DNA from: Torreya grandis
Lineage: Eukaryota; Streptophyta; Pinopsida; Cupressales; Taxaceae
Assembly (NCBI GenBank): GCA_037957365.1
Contig: JARHVA010003259.1
Span: 497,501-561,500, forward strand
Length of the DNA stretch: 64,000 bases
Direction of reading: 5' to 3'
Made by a program: the position numbers and the translations under genes. Position 1 is the first letter of the stretch, and each line of letters begins with the position of its first letter. Shown here piece by piece: positions 13,130-24,639 of the stretch. The notes beneath the pieces are model-generated. The model was not told where the DNA came from and searched no databases. It saw only the letters and a list, made by a program, of their open reading frames with translations.

Positions 13130-14030
13130 TCTAGCATTTTATGCCCAATAAGAAAGCACTAATAGAAGAGCTTCCAGGTGTGGGAGTTTGAACTATACTT
13201 GAAAACATGTCAAAGGATGTGTCTCTACCCATGAGGTGTAGTGGTCTCTGATTTACACCCATGCCAAACTTGTAGCAATGGTCAGCCAACTAGGTCACAT
13301 AGCATCAGTGTGTGTAAATGGCTTCCACACGATCTCTCCTCATGTAATATTCTATAGATTTGGCATGTGGGGCATGACCCAAGCTACAAGATCATGTCTC
13401 TATATTATGACATGAGGTAACCTATCATCAATCACATGTGGAAACCCAACTAGTCAATACATAGGGAACCTCTCATATATCCAAACACTCTACAAAATAA
13501 CATGCCCCATGGTCTTCTTTCCTCTGGGTAACACCCCATACATATAATGCATGAAATAAACCCAAATGGAAGCCCCAAAATCATAGAGTTCTCCCTGATC
13601 TAATATTTACTAACACAAGGATATCTCATACAATAGTACCTTACCTTCTGACTTATGACATAACACTCATATAATCACAAGTCTTATCACTGCCTTTTGG
13701 ATGTCCAGAGTGGCCATAATATAAACATCAAATAAAGTCAACCTCAATCTAGGGTATATATTATTTGAGCATATCACCCATTGGGCTAGTGCTTTCCTCT
13801 CATATAAATCCTCTAGTGTGTTAGTGATCACTGATGTCCCACTTATAAGAAGTCCAAGAAATGTGTGGGCATCCTCCAAAGTGATCCCAACCTTAATGGT
13901 ATCCCCATACACCACCCATTAGAAAGTGTTGGTCAATCATTCCCATGATCCAAGGAACATGATAATAAGATCAACACTCAATTGGATCCATCTCATTTCC
14001 ATGATACCTATGAAACCCAATACAACTAAT
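13130..14030 (-). pseudogene. Plant mobile domain (PMD, 'aminotransferase-like') protein remnant, antisense in LTR element
   Basis: PMD proteins (MAIN/MAIL1 family and many transposon-borne relatives) are nuclear plant proteins; the domain is often carried by transposable elements. Minus-strand landmarks in PMD order are: a stretch ending LIIMFLGSWE near 13950; WVVYGDTIKVGITLEDAHTF then LGL at 13920-13840 (the T-LED--LLGLP core); RLRLTLFDVYIMA near 13740; an IYERFPMY motif at about 13452-13481 (the W-x-YER-P block); VWKPFTHTDA near 13325; and THPLTCFQ followed by FKLPHLE near 13190 (the PLI-F-VEWH-PDRV block). The segment 13667-13915 is open; the rest is broken by stops and frameshifts. It lies antisense to its host element, upstream (in its own direction) of a nested copia LTR. 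The family call is good; the N- and C-termini are not resolved. Confidence 0.72.
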
Positions 14031-14219
14031 TAAGCTCTATCCACATCACTCAAATAGTCCATCAAATCTGGTAACCATGATACATCTAGCAGGCACCAAT
14101 ATCTCTAGTGTCTTTGAAAAATATCAAACAACAAAGGATGTATCAGATCTTCATGTCATAAATAATCAAAATATATTCTTCAAAATTCATAAATTAACTA
14201 CTTCATCAATTGGTTTGAT

Positions 14220-14625
14220 TTAGTTTCCTATGTTTCCTAATTTCCTACACAATCACCCTATTTTATACTAAATTGGCCAGTACCCATTTTTGAAACTAAA
14301 TTGGCCCTTGACATTTTCAACTAGATTATCTTGTTTATACTAAATCATCCCTCCTTTAGCTAACAAACTAAGTTGGTCATGTAATACATAGTCAACACTC
14401 TTTTGTATACTATATCAACACTTTCCCTTAACTAAGTTGGCCCTTTAGTATATATTTGGTCTTCCCCTCATTGAAAACTAAGTTAGCCCACTACTACACA
14501 GTCAACCACCCTTTAGAATACTAAATCAGCCCACTATTATGTATTCATCCACTTACTTTTTATTCACATTATAGACTAAGTTTACTAGGTCGACTCTATT
14601 CCTTCACAGTGACAACTTTTTGACC
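14220..14625. repeat. Degenerate tandem array near the 3' end of the LTR element
   Basis: About eight variants of ACTAA(A/G)TTGGCC(C/A).. alternate with CATAGTCAAC-type phrases, at roughly 30-80-bp spacing. The array ends with AGGTCGACTCTATT, a phrase also present in the LTR (near 4378). A related array in the reverse orientation lies at 36940-37260, again next to a PMD block. Confidence 0.6.
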
Positions 14626-15388
14626 ATTTACTATAAATGCCTTACGCATTTATTGGTCTAAATTCTTCTTACCCAATATCCCATTCTACCCCTAGTCTAT
14701 CTAAAAATTTCTTAGGGTCAATTTAGATTCCTAGATTTTTCCTACCAATCATTTTTCTATATTTATCTCAATTTAAAATAAAAATACTAAAAAAAGGAAA
14801 TTGACAATTGCTTACATGTGTTACACTCACTACAACTGTTATGCATCCTCCCCATCTTAGCTGTCATCTCCTCACCATGATGGCTCTCTAGTCTCAAATT
14901 AGGTCTCTTAGAGCTTTATTTTCTTAAAAATAAAAAATAACAAATGAATTATTTTTCACTTTAGCTATATTTACTATTCAAAATTATTTACCTTTCAAAT
15001 ATTTATCACCAAATTCCATTTTTGATCATATCTTTGTTTCTACTAGCTCTTTTTTCAAGCCATAAAATGTTCTAGAATCCTAACATTATAGATAATATTT
15101 TCACATGTAACATGTACATTTTTTTTTAAATTTCAATTTTTTTCCTTTTCTTGCTAACTTTTATAAATTTGCCTAATGTTCCCTAAATTGGACACCTTCA
15201 TATTTCTTACATCTTATTCTTTATCTACAACACTAAGCTAAGTAAAGGTATATGTTTTTAAATTCTATCCTTTCGTTTATCTTATTTACTTCTTACTAAA
15301 ATTTCTTTAGCTTCAGTGTTGTGTGTTTATATATTTTTTTCCTAAAGCACCATCCCCTATTGTACCTAAGTGACATGTGATGAGCTTT
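14626..15388. other. 3' untranslated region of the LTR element, no gene
   Basis: AT-rich sequence with T- and A-runs and no protein-like frame, lying between the array and the polypurine tract. Confidence 0.45.
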
Positions 15389-15398
15389 AAGTGGGGAA
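15389..15398 (+). other. Polypurine tract of the 12.6-kb element
   Basis: AAGTGGGGAA lies 2 bp before the right LTR (TGTGTACACA), in the position required for plus-strand priming. Confidence 0.6.
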
Positions 15399-15400
15399 TA

Positions 15401-16595
15401 TGTGTACACATAATATTTTTAAACTTTATCAATTAATGATATTATATCTCTTGGAGGAACTTATCGAGTATCAATCTCTCTGAGTGCATGCCCTGATAGG
15501 TACACTGGGAAAAAGATGGGAAGATCATTGGTGGTTTTTAGGATTGTTGTCCCTATATTACCACTTGATATCTACACAATCATCTCTTAAAAACACTTCC
15601 CTAAGATTTTCATCCTCTTTTTCACTCTCCTCTAGTCATTTTCCACTTTCATTAGCCCTTTCTTAGCCTAAAACCCTTTCTAATGGTTTATATTACATTA
15701 TTGGCCCCATTGACCCTAAACTCTAGTTGATAAAATGTATTTAGGGTCTAGGTCAGCCTTTGTCTAGCCTAAACCAAGGTCTTACTTGATTTTGTCAAGA
15801 ACCTTACATATTCAATTGGGCTAACCCTATTGGCTAAACTTTTAGAAAGGTTCAAGGTTAGATTTAGCTCTATATACACATTCATTTCATCATTTATAAA
15901 GAGAGAAGAGAAGAATAAGAATATTATATTGTGCATTTGCATATCCACCATTATACTTGAGGAGCATATCTTAGGATTTCAATAATTTCTTTGGAGATAT
16001 GGATATTATCTTGTGGAGAAGTCTCTTGGATGCATAGATATGTTTGGTAGCCTAGAGATGACTTATCTTTGGTATCCTTACATACCACAATAACCTCTTG
16101 TGAAGAAACTTGGCCAAGGGAGATATTGAGGCTCAACGGGTTTGTCTTCCAAGGTAAGTATTCCTAACTTTGTTCCTCTTTTGTAAGAGTAGATAGATTA
16201 GTATCTATACTTCTCTCCCATGCATTAGGATTTCCTATATATTGACATGACTATAGATCTTCTATGCATGTAAAAATTTTATTTTTATTACCCCCACTTT
16301 GTTCCATAATATTTGGTGCTCACTAGATTATATTTTTATTTACTTTTCATTTACATTTGTGAATATGAAAACATAGGACCTAGCTATGGTTATTGCATGG
16401 TGTTGCTTGACTAGAGGCTTTGGAACCCTCTCTAGTTATGTTATTATGGTAAGAGATCCATTGGCTAGGTCTAGCAGATCCATCTTGGTCAAGACCCTAA
16501 ATATCTAATGTATCAAAAATCACAAGTGTAAGTAGAATTGATCTTCTCTGAGCTAGGATTGATTAATAAATTAGTTGTATTTCCCTTTACATATA
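15401..16595 (+). repeat. 3' LTR of the 12.6-kb element
   Basis: Full-length homologue of 3961-5152. The terminal CA has decayed to TA. It is followed directly by the right target duplication GAAAG. Confidence 0.82.
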
Positions 16596-16600
16596 GAAAG
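16596..16600. other. Target-site duplication, right copy (GAAAG)
   Basis: Exact match to 3956-3960. The following 390 bp (to about 16990) holds no recognised feature. Confidence 0.75.
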
Positions 16601-16989
16601 TAGATGTAAACATAAGATGAAAATAGGCCTAGAGGATATCAAATATATAGTAATGATTATGTGACATAATAGTGTGAAAACATATATTGAAAATAACTAT
16701 GATATTATGTAACTCCATATCCAATGCACCCTTTAAGGCATACACTTAAGCATATTGTTGCATTGATAAGCTATTTCAAGAGAAAACATTAGTAAAGTGA
16801 TAAAATTAAAAATATGAGGTGTATACACTTTCCATATGTCCTTTCATCTATATTATTCACATTGGGGCATGTAATTTATTTTCTAATATTACATTGGAGC
16901 ATATTACTTACCAAAGTTTTCCATTCCATTATTTACATTTCATTTTATTTGGCATATTAGCACTATGTTATTAATGTGATTTGATGATG

Positions 16990-18850
16990 ACTTAGCTCTA
17001 ATGTTATATACACGATTTTTTTTATTGTAGTTAAAATAAGTTTTTAAAAATGGACCTAACCCTATAAAAACATAGAAAAAAATAATAATGATCACCCAAC
17101 AAAATGTAAACAACCAACAACCTAGAAAAGAAATAGGAAAATAGAATGTAAACAACTAATAGAAAAACAACAATATAAACAAAATTTATAGCAAGAGATA
17201 ATTAAAGTATATTTTAAGGTTTAGTAATATCATTGAGGGTGGTTACAACTTCCCATTCCTCTTTTAATGATTGGATATGGTCATCTATAAATTCATTATT
17301 AGGGTCATCCTCCTCCACCACTTGATTATTTATCTAACTCTTGGTTCTCTTGCTTGGTCCTCCTTTGATAGCCTCTTCTTTCCTCTTTATCAAGCTTTCT
17401 TGTATAATTTGTATGTTTGTAACACAAATATTTATATTAAATTTTCTAATATTAACCATTTTATTGAGTTTATCCTTAATGGACATTAATTCACCATTCA
17501 TTTTTTTTAATTGTCCTTTAACTTGGCATTCTCCTCCTTTAGCTGAAAAAACTCTTAGAATAGTATCCATTTCTCCCTTTCTGACTATATGTCAATCTAA
17601 GGGTATGTGATTCCTCATTATTTATTGGTGGAGGGAGTCAATTTTATCTTTGAGCATGATTTTTTCTCTAAAAATCCATTTTAGAATGATTAATTGTAAA
17701 TTTGATTTCTTTTCAATGGTATCAACCTAACTTTAGAGGTCCTTACTAATAACCATCTTTCCCATGAAATTTTGAGTGTCCATTTCTCCACCAAAATAAG
17801 GGATATATATGTTTTTATAATGGGTCAAGTTCTTCCTATGAAAATATTCTTCCCCAAGTGTCCTCCTCTTCATCATTGATTTAAATGACATTATCTTTTT
17901 TATCCTTTTGATTACCCTTATCCTCTCTCTAGAGATTACTTTTTAAACAAGGATTCTTCATTTTGAAGGGATTACTCTTTGAATTTTTCTTCTTCATAAA
18001 AAAATTATATATCCTTATTCTTATAATTATTCTCATTGTGAAGTCCTTACACATTACCCTAATCTTGATAACATGTCAAAATTTCAATCTTGATGTACCT
18101 TGGCCCTTTCCTAGGCTTTTTACCATTGACTAGGGGAGGAGGATTAAGAGAAAACACACCTAATTTTCATTATATTTAGAATAATTAATGATTGGGTTAA
18201 ATTCAAATATTATTATATTCAATTGAGCATATTGGACTAGGATACATATGAGAGTTTGATGAAAGGGGGTTTCATCCTTCCTTAATTGAACATCCATCAA
18301 AATTTTAAGGGACATTAATAGATATAAAGGGACATGCATAATCATTGTGTGATTATAATGGTTTAATAAGAATAAATAATAATATTAGAGACTATTTAAC
18401 CTCCCTTCCAAGGTAATGTACTTAATGATAAACAAACATACCCATCCCCCCTAGATATAGCAAGGAAGTTGTAAGTATTCCATCTTGAAATTAATAAATG
18501 GATTCCCTTTATTTTAGGAATAAATTAACTTTTTAATTTTTGTTGCATTTACATTTAAATATATTCCCTCTCTCCATTGACATTTTAGTGACCTTGGTGA
18601 TGATTTTCTTGGATATTTCCATTGTAAAACCTATCAAGGTTATCAACCTCACCTTCTATGAAATATCAAAATTTATTGACAACACATGATCATAACATTT
18701 AATCCTTTTAATGTAATTGATAAATCCACCTCTTATTAATATATGCCAAATAGTTGGGTTTCTTCTGGATCCCTCACAAGATGAAGGCTTAATTCCAACT
18801 ATGTCTCCTCCCATTTCACTAATGCTTAGTATATAAACTATATTAATCAA
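16990..18850 (-). mobile_element. LINE-like (non-LTR) element, ORF1 remnant plus 3' end
   Basis: On the minus strand a broken frame runs from about 18850 to a stop near 17214. The best-preserved part, 17334-17570, is Lys/Glu-rich (LKKMNGELMSIKDKLNKMVN, then KRKEEAIKGGPSKRTK). The C-terminus is acidic (EEDDPNNEF, KEEWEVVTTLNDITKP). An AT-rich 3' UTR follows, with the phrase GGGTTAGGTCC and then ACAATAAAAAAAA near 17030-17010, which looks like a short poly(A) end. The 5' part has fragments resembling plant LINE ORF1 proteins, but no endonuclease or RT is present. The class call rests on the 3' end shared with the copy at 18985-19390. Confidence 0.45.
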
Positions 18851-18984
18851 AGAGAGATTACTGTTATGTTACAAATATGATTTAATGATTTTTAGATATT
18901 TTTATTTTATCTATTTCACATGTGGTTCATGTATTATTTTTATTTTTAGATGGCTAATATGAAATAAAATACCTCACCTAAAAA

Positions 18985-19390
18985 GTGAGGAATATGGTTG
19001 GATTTTTTCTATTATTAGTAAATAAGGGTTTTTTAAACAGGGACCTAACCCTAAACACAAGAAACAACAAAAAATGCCAACAAATCCATAATAAACATTA
19101 AATTATGCACATAAGGGCTACCAAAACACAAAAACAACACCTAAAAAACTAAATAGAAAATTACATTAGATATATAGCTAATAAAACTATCAAATGAGGA
19201 GCAACAAAATCATCAATTATCTCTCCTCCCTAGAGAGCTTCATCCTAAGTGTCATTGATTTTATTAAAATCAATCTCCATGTGTTGCATCCCTTGAAATT
19301 GTAGGTCGCCATCTTTATCTTTCACCAATCCCTTAGTTTTCATGCCCACCTAATGGAACCTTCATCTTCTTACGTCCTCTTAAAAATCTA
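18985..19390 (-). mobile_element. Second LINE-like 3' end (5'-truncated copy)
   Basis: Same layout as the neighbour. A Gln/Asp-rich C-terminal frame (LQFQGMQHMEIDFNKIND) is followed by a T-rich 3' UTR, then TTTAGGGTTAGGTCC, then TTATTTACTAATAATAGAAAAAA-like sequence near 19030-19005. Truncation upstream is typical of target-primed insertion. Confidence 0.45.
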
Positions 19391-20745
19391 CCTAATTATG
19401 TCCATACTTGTTAAACATGAATATGGTTAGATTATTTTATCTTTGGATAGATTTTTTAGAGAGGTTATATAGATATCAGGAGGTTATAAAAAAGTACTAT
19501 ATGTTTGCTTATTCAATTGGGAAGTATATTTATCCACTTTTCAAGGTTATTTTGACCCATGGATTAGTATTACACCACTTATCATGGTCATTTTGACCCT
19601 TATTTTAGTTATTTTTCCACTTATTAGAGTTTTATTTGACAAATGACTATTCAATATTTTTAGAAATGAAAACATGGTTCACATAACACTAGGTTTATTC
19701 ATTCAGACTATTCATTTTAAATTTTAAATCATTTCATTCATTATATCATTACCAATTTATCCATACATTGATCTACTTGCAAACACTCATGTTTGTTTAT
19801 ACAATTAAGGAATATTTTGACATAGGAGAATTTTTTATCAATCATGGAACTTTAGTGGCAGTCAAGACGTTAATGAAGATAGTGAGGAGACATGGATTTT
19901 CAATTTCTTGGGTTGTTAGAGATATACTCTAATAGAAGGTAACATCTCTCTTTTTTAATTTTAGATCTTTTCTATATCCAATATTAAATTCAAACATAAC
20001 TTATAGTTATCAAGGTGATCAAAACTACACATATATCCAAGTTCTATTATTTTATTTTAAATATTATACACATGTAAATTAAAGTGGAGCATTATGTAGA
20101 AACCTAATTTTGGTACCAAACTTGTAATTGAAATGTTAATATTATGTTTTTTACATATGAATTATTTATTCAAATTAGTTTCTTACTTATACATTTCCCT
20201 TTATGTTTAGATCCACATAGATTTCCCTCATCATTATTCATTATTAAATGCTTTCTAATATTTCAATTTTATACCTCAATATCCTCCATTATATTATTGT
20301 TATTTTTTAGGTTTTTGTTTTCATGGGTTTGGTCATATTGACCATTACAAAAGCAATTTGATAATAGTTTTATCATTGTCAAAACATTTTGATAGTGATA
20401 GTGTCATATGTTGCTATTTTGGCCATTTTAATCATGTTTATGATCAAGGAGGATCACCACAAATGATATATTACACATCAAAGATCTCATTGAGAGCTTT
20501 CCAACACAATTGTAATGGAGTAAATCTGACACCGTATCCAAAATTTATATCTTGAAAAAGGTAAAAATAAATAGGGAAAAATACTGATAGGGTACATTAT
20601 TAATGTCATTTTACTAACTAGACTTATGAAGGTGGATTAATCATGTCTTGACATGTATACTAATCCAATAGTGACATGTGGTAGAGAGAACAAATGAGTA
20701 TGTTTATTTTTGGTCTTTAGTCTTTGAGAACGTACCTATTTAGTG
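19391..20745. other. No gene recognised
   Basis: Very AT-rich. Short frames only, with no motif or family resemblance. Confidence 0.5.
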
Positions 20746-20750
20746 TGGGA

Positions 20751-20790
20751 CCTAACTATTTACGAGATGGGGGACCATCAAATAGTTGGG
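20751..20790. other. Inverted repeat / hairpin (11-bp arms)
   Basis: CCTAACTATTT (20751-20761) pairs with AAATAGTTGGG (20780-20790) with one G-T wobble or mismatch. The loop includes GATGGGGGACC. Confidence 0.6.
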
Positions 20791-20876
20791 TTCTATTTTT
20801 TGTATAGAGTGGGACCCTGCCTCCAACTTCATAATACTATGGAAAAAAATTGTATTTAAAACATATTGCAGGCTTC

Positions 20877-20893
20877 CCCACAACCAATGTGGG
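20877..20893. other. Hairpin CCCACA/TGTGGG
   Basis: Six-bp perfect arms, 5-bp loop. The motif 'AATGTGGGAT' recurs in the palindrome at 21050-21072. Confidence 0.55.
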
Positions 20894-21049
20894 ATTAATG
20901 TCTCATTATTAGAAATTACAGTGCCTTGGCAAAGACTAACACATAAGCTACCATGTGGCATCCCAACTAGTGCCCAATACCAAGCATTAAATGGTATTCA
21001 TGACTGATTCAAAGGGCATGGATATAACCTTTTAAACCCAAGCTTTATC

Positions 21050-21072
21050 TTATCCCAAGCAATGTGGGATAA
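21050..21072. other. Palindrome TTATCCCA...TGGGATAA
   Basis: Eight-bp perfect arms around a 7-bp centre. Together with the two hairpins upstream it marks a 320-bp palindrome-rich unit, possibly a MITE- or TRIM-like relic. No clean terminal repeats were found. Confidence 0.5.
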
Positions 21073-21175
21073 TAAACTATTCTAGTCAATTTTAAATGGG
21101 GAAATAAGACTATTTAAAGACTATGTTATGCTTTCCATGATGAATCTAGGATATTTGGAATGATAAAGGGAAAGT

Positions 21176-21240
21176 TTGGGGGATTTAAACCCATATCATT
21201 AGGTAAAATGGATAATGCCTTAGCCATTATACCATGGATC
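21176..21240 (-). pseudogene. tRNA-Arg-like relic (tRNA pseudogene or SINE head)
   Basis: The minus strand begins GATCCATGGTATAATGGCTA and ends GGGTTTAAATCCCCC. The box-A-like segment (21217-21234) and the box-B-like GGTTTAAATCC (21181-21191; canonical GGTTCGAATCC) have near-tRNA spacing. The 5' half resembles plant tRNA-Arg (GACCC-ATGGCCTAATGGATAAGGC). The anticodon arm does not pair well, so it is not a functional tRNA. Confidence 0.5.
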
Positions 21241-21249
21241 TTAAATTAT

Positions 21250-22430
21250 TTAAAAATAAAAAATATATATTTAAATGTGAATGAATAAAGAGCCTTTTGG
21301 TAAGTAGAAGACAAAAAAATAAAATAATTTGGAGGTAAGAAATCTATTGGAGAACAAAACCAATGGCACCATAGGTTTCTTAGAGATAGGGTAGAGGTTT
21401 ATTTTTAGGTTAATATATTATTTGTCATGCCCATTTTTTCCTTAAAGATAGGCACAAAAAACAATTACAATGAATAAAACACCACTGAACATGGATAGAT
21501 ACTAGATTCTAATCCAAACACAAAAGGAATCATACAGTTACCAAAAGGCTCATATAAACATAATCCATTAATTTGGAAGCCTATAGTCTTAATTTATTCA
21601 TCCCAGCACTCTATATTTTTTCCCAACCCTGTACCAAATGATAATGACACAAATCACATAGAGATAGCTATCAAAATTGACCTCAACCACTACTTAGGTA
21701 CTCAAGATACACATGCTCACTTTGGCATGTTCCCCAGCCACACCAACTTCACTTAGGGCTCTTAGGCCAATGATGACAATCTTACGACTAAACATGTACA
21801 AGCTTGTCATATGTTTCCTTCACTATGTAATTATTTTTTTCTAAGGTTTACTAGACCGGTTTATAGTTATTGATATCTTGTGTTTGTTCTTATAGCTTCT
21901 TAAAATTATTTATCTTTTCACAACCTTATACACAACAACCATTCACTATTTTTCCAACTTTGTTTTACACTAGTTTCTCATTACAACTGACTAGGTGAAA
22001 TTTTATGTTATCTTTGGGTCGAGATACCTCCATTATACTCCACACTTCAAAAAATAAGTTGATATCCTACCAGAAATGTCATAAATTCAAAACACAAATT
22101 ATCATTGGTCTTGGAATGCTTAATCAATCCCATGACAATAGAATTGGTAGGACCCAAAAAGAAATGACTAAGCATTTCAATCCTTGAGAACAACTTTAAA
22201 TAATGCAAGTTATATATTACATCAATATATTCTCTGTAGATGCATTTATATAATATAGGATTGGAATGTAGTTATTTGAAAATTAAACATTAAAAGACCT
22301 TCCATGAATCATGACTAGGTCTCTTGTATGCTATCTACGTTGTTGAAACTATTTCTCATCCACCATTGAAGTTTTGGAGCACATTTTTATTGTCCTACAC
22401 ACTTTAACTATGACATGCAAAACTATATCA
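21250..22430. other. No gene recognised
   Basis: AT-rich filler between the tRNA-like relic and the truncated gypsy element. It contains neither an integrase nor a copy of that element's LTR. Confidence 0.5.
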
Positions 22431-22579
22431 TCTATGAATGGAAATTACACCATGATTCATATCTACTTCTTATCCTAATCCTCTAAAGTACATATAAACT
22501 TGTTGAAGGACCCACATACTTAGTAATGTTTCTAAGAAAAATAAGCCAAAAACAACGAGGTAAAATATACCAAATAAAA

Positions 22580-23020
22580 CATGATCTATATCAGCTAAAA
22601 TAATAAATAATTGTTCATCTATAAAGTTGTCCTTGACTGGATCATGCTCCTCTGTAGTGGTCAGTCTTGAGAAAAAATTAGCTACCAAATTAGATTTGCC
22701 TAGATTGTCCACAATGGTAATATCAAATTCTTGTAGAAGTAATAACCATCTAATTATTCTACCTCCAACCACTAGTTTGTTCATTAAATATTTAATTGCT
22801 GAGTGATCTATATGTACAACTATTTTGTACCCTATAATGTAATTTCTAACTTTATTTATTGCATAGATCACAGCGAAAAATTATTTTCTAGTGGTAGTGT
22901 AATTTCTTTCAGTGGGAGTAAGATTTTTACTAAGATAGTAAATAGCATACATTTTTCCTTCTTCATCTTTCTGTCCCAAAACTGCAATAATTGAGTTATT
23001 TGAGGCATCAGTTTGGATGT
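22580..23020 (-). pseudogene. Gypsy-1 RNase H
   Basis: Starts FHIQTDASNNSIIAVLGQKD (first catalytic Asp present) and continues YAIYYLSKNLTPTERNYTTT, then a stop at the residue before FFAVIYAINKVRNYI (normally Glu, the second catalytic acid region). Then come KIVVHIDHSAIKYLM and IIRWLLLLQEFDITIVD, ending ANFFSRL. The frame is shared with RT. After the hinge (DEQLFII) the sequence loses all resemblance, near 22500, so the integrase is missing. Confidence 0.9.
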
Positions 23021-24060
23021 GAAAAGGTTTCTCCCAATTTATTCCTTTCAATATTGGGTCAATTACTAATTTCTCTTTAATTTCTTCAAAAGCATGTTGA
23101 CACTTTTCATCCCAAAGAAATTCATATTCCTTGGTAAGCAACTTAAACATGGGGGCAGAAATTTTACTAAAATCCTTGATAAAGCACCTATAGTATCCAA
23201 CATACCCTAAAAATGACTTGATATCTATGGGGGTTTGAGGAATAGGTAAGTCTGAAATAATCTTGATTTTGTTTTGGTCAATCTGAATTCCTCTTTTTGA
23301 AATATGGTGTCCTAATATGATCCCTTCATCAATCATCATCAAACATTTCTCATGACTAAGAGATGAGTGATGTTGTTCACATCTTATTAATACTTTGTCC
23401 AAATTTTTAAAGGCATCATCAAATGTATCTCCATGCATAGTAAAGTCATCCATGTATACCTCTACACAGTCATTTGTTGGGTCTACAAAAATTGCTAATA
23501 CAATTCTTTAAAAGGTTGTTGGAGCATTACATAGTCCAAATGGCATTACCTTATAAGCAAAGGTACCCCATAGACAAGAAAATGTAGTTTTGTCCTAATC
23601 CTCAGTAGCAACTCTGATTTGATCGTATCCACTAAATCCATTCAGGAAGTAAAAGTATTGTTTACCTAAAAGGTTGTCTAAGACTTGATCTATGAATGGT
23701 AAGAAAAAATAGTCTCTTAGGGTGGCTTTGTTCAGCTCCCTATAGTCAACACAAATTATCCATTTTCCATTCTTTTTAGGGACAATTACAAGAGGAGACA
23801 CCCATTGGATATCTGAGATAGGGTAGATAAAACCTACTTGTAATAGTTTTTCAATTTCTTGTTTGACTATATCCCTTAAGGCTAGACTTATCCTTCTCTA
23901 AGGTTGCCTAACTAGTCTAATGTTTTTAGTATAAATGTGATGGGTGTAGATACTTGGATGAATTCCCTTCATGTATTTATAGTCCCAAGTAAAATATTTA
24001 GTATGATCTTTCAAAACATCAAACAGTTTGGCTTCATTATTCTTTAACTAGCTATTAATA
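22990..24060 (-). pseudogene. Gypsy-1 reverse transcriptase
   Basis: The frame is continuous from about 24060. In order: LFDVLKDHTKYFTWDYK; RLVRQP-stop-RR; IVKQEIEKLLQVGFIYPISD; SPLVIVPKKNGKWIICVDYR (23801-23740); FLNGFSGYDQI; TTFSCLWGTFAYKVMPFGLC; and the catalytic YMDDF at about 23440-23456. LGHHISKRGIQID, KSFLGYVGYYRCFIKDFSK (thumb/connection) and WDEKCQHAFEEIK follow. All RT blocks are present and all are in one frame. Inactivation is by point stops only, chiefly Gln codons (ED-stop-DK, TF-stop-RI). Length and order match a full-size gypsy RT. Confidence 0.93.
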
Positions 24061-24639
24061 TTCAAAAAAAATCCTAGTTGAATCTTAACATGTTTGGTTC
24101 TAGTATATGATGAACTAATTTGTTGAAAGGGTTCCATTAAGGTGTTTAGTGGATAGGCATGTGATAACAACGTATGTTATGTAGCAACATCTTCAAAAGT
24201 TCCTTGAGGTAGAAAACTAGACAAAGGATGGTAGGAAGAGTTATGATACTTATCTTGTTGTAGGTCAAACTCCTTGTTACTACTATTTTCCAAAAATTCT
24301 TCATCATCTCTTGATATCTGTAAATCTGAAGCTACAGATCCTTCCTCTCCCTAAGAGAAATCTCATTCCTTTAGAGCGAAATTATCTTCATTTGTAGGGA
24401 ATTGTTGTTGGTGTGGTTCCAAAACTAACTATGATGGTTCCAAAATAGATTCTATAGGTTCTAGAACGAATCCTGACTACTCCAATGACAATTGATGTTC
24501 ATTCAATGAAGGATTAACCATATCTTCTATTTCCCGTACATGATTTTTCAATTTTATCATAGCCAAAGAAGATAGATTTTGCTCATTAAGATCAGGATTA
24601 TCAACCCATAATTTCACTTGATTATCAATAAAAGGTCAT

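Larger units (their letters stand above)
3961..16595 (+). mobile_element. LTR retrotransposon, about 12.6 kb, with antisense PMD frame; nested insertion inside
   Basis: Two direct repeats of about 1.19 kb (3961-5152 and 15401-16595) start TGT(A/G)T(G/A)CACATAATATTTT and end CCCTTTA(A/C)ATA(C/T)A. The 5 bases before the first copy (3956-3960, GAAAG) recur exactly after the second (16596-16600), a perfect target-site duplication. A purine-rich tract precedes the right LTR. The interior holds an array-like leader, a gag-like fragment, an unrecognised minus-strand stretch, a nested copia LTR, a minus-strand PMD block and a tandem array. No RT, RNase H or integrase is visible, so it is either non-autonomous or has lost pol. 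By eye roughly one LTR position in five differs, so the insertion is old. The PMD layout and gag style suggest a Ty3/gypsy Tat-like lineage; that assignment is inference. Confidence 0.8.

Noticed and set aside
17271..17610. Plus-strand hydrophobic frames at 17271-17489 and 17341-17610
   Set aside because: They are shadows of the charged minus-strand LINE-like frame.
21176..21240. Functional tRNA-Arg gene
   Set aside because: The anticodon arm does not pair, box B is GGTTTAAATCC instead of GGTTCGAATCC, and the acceptor ends do not match.
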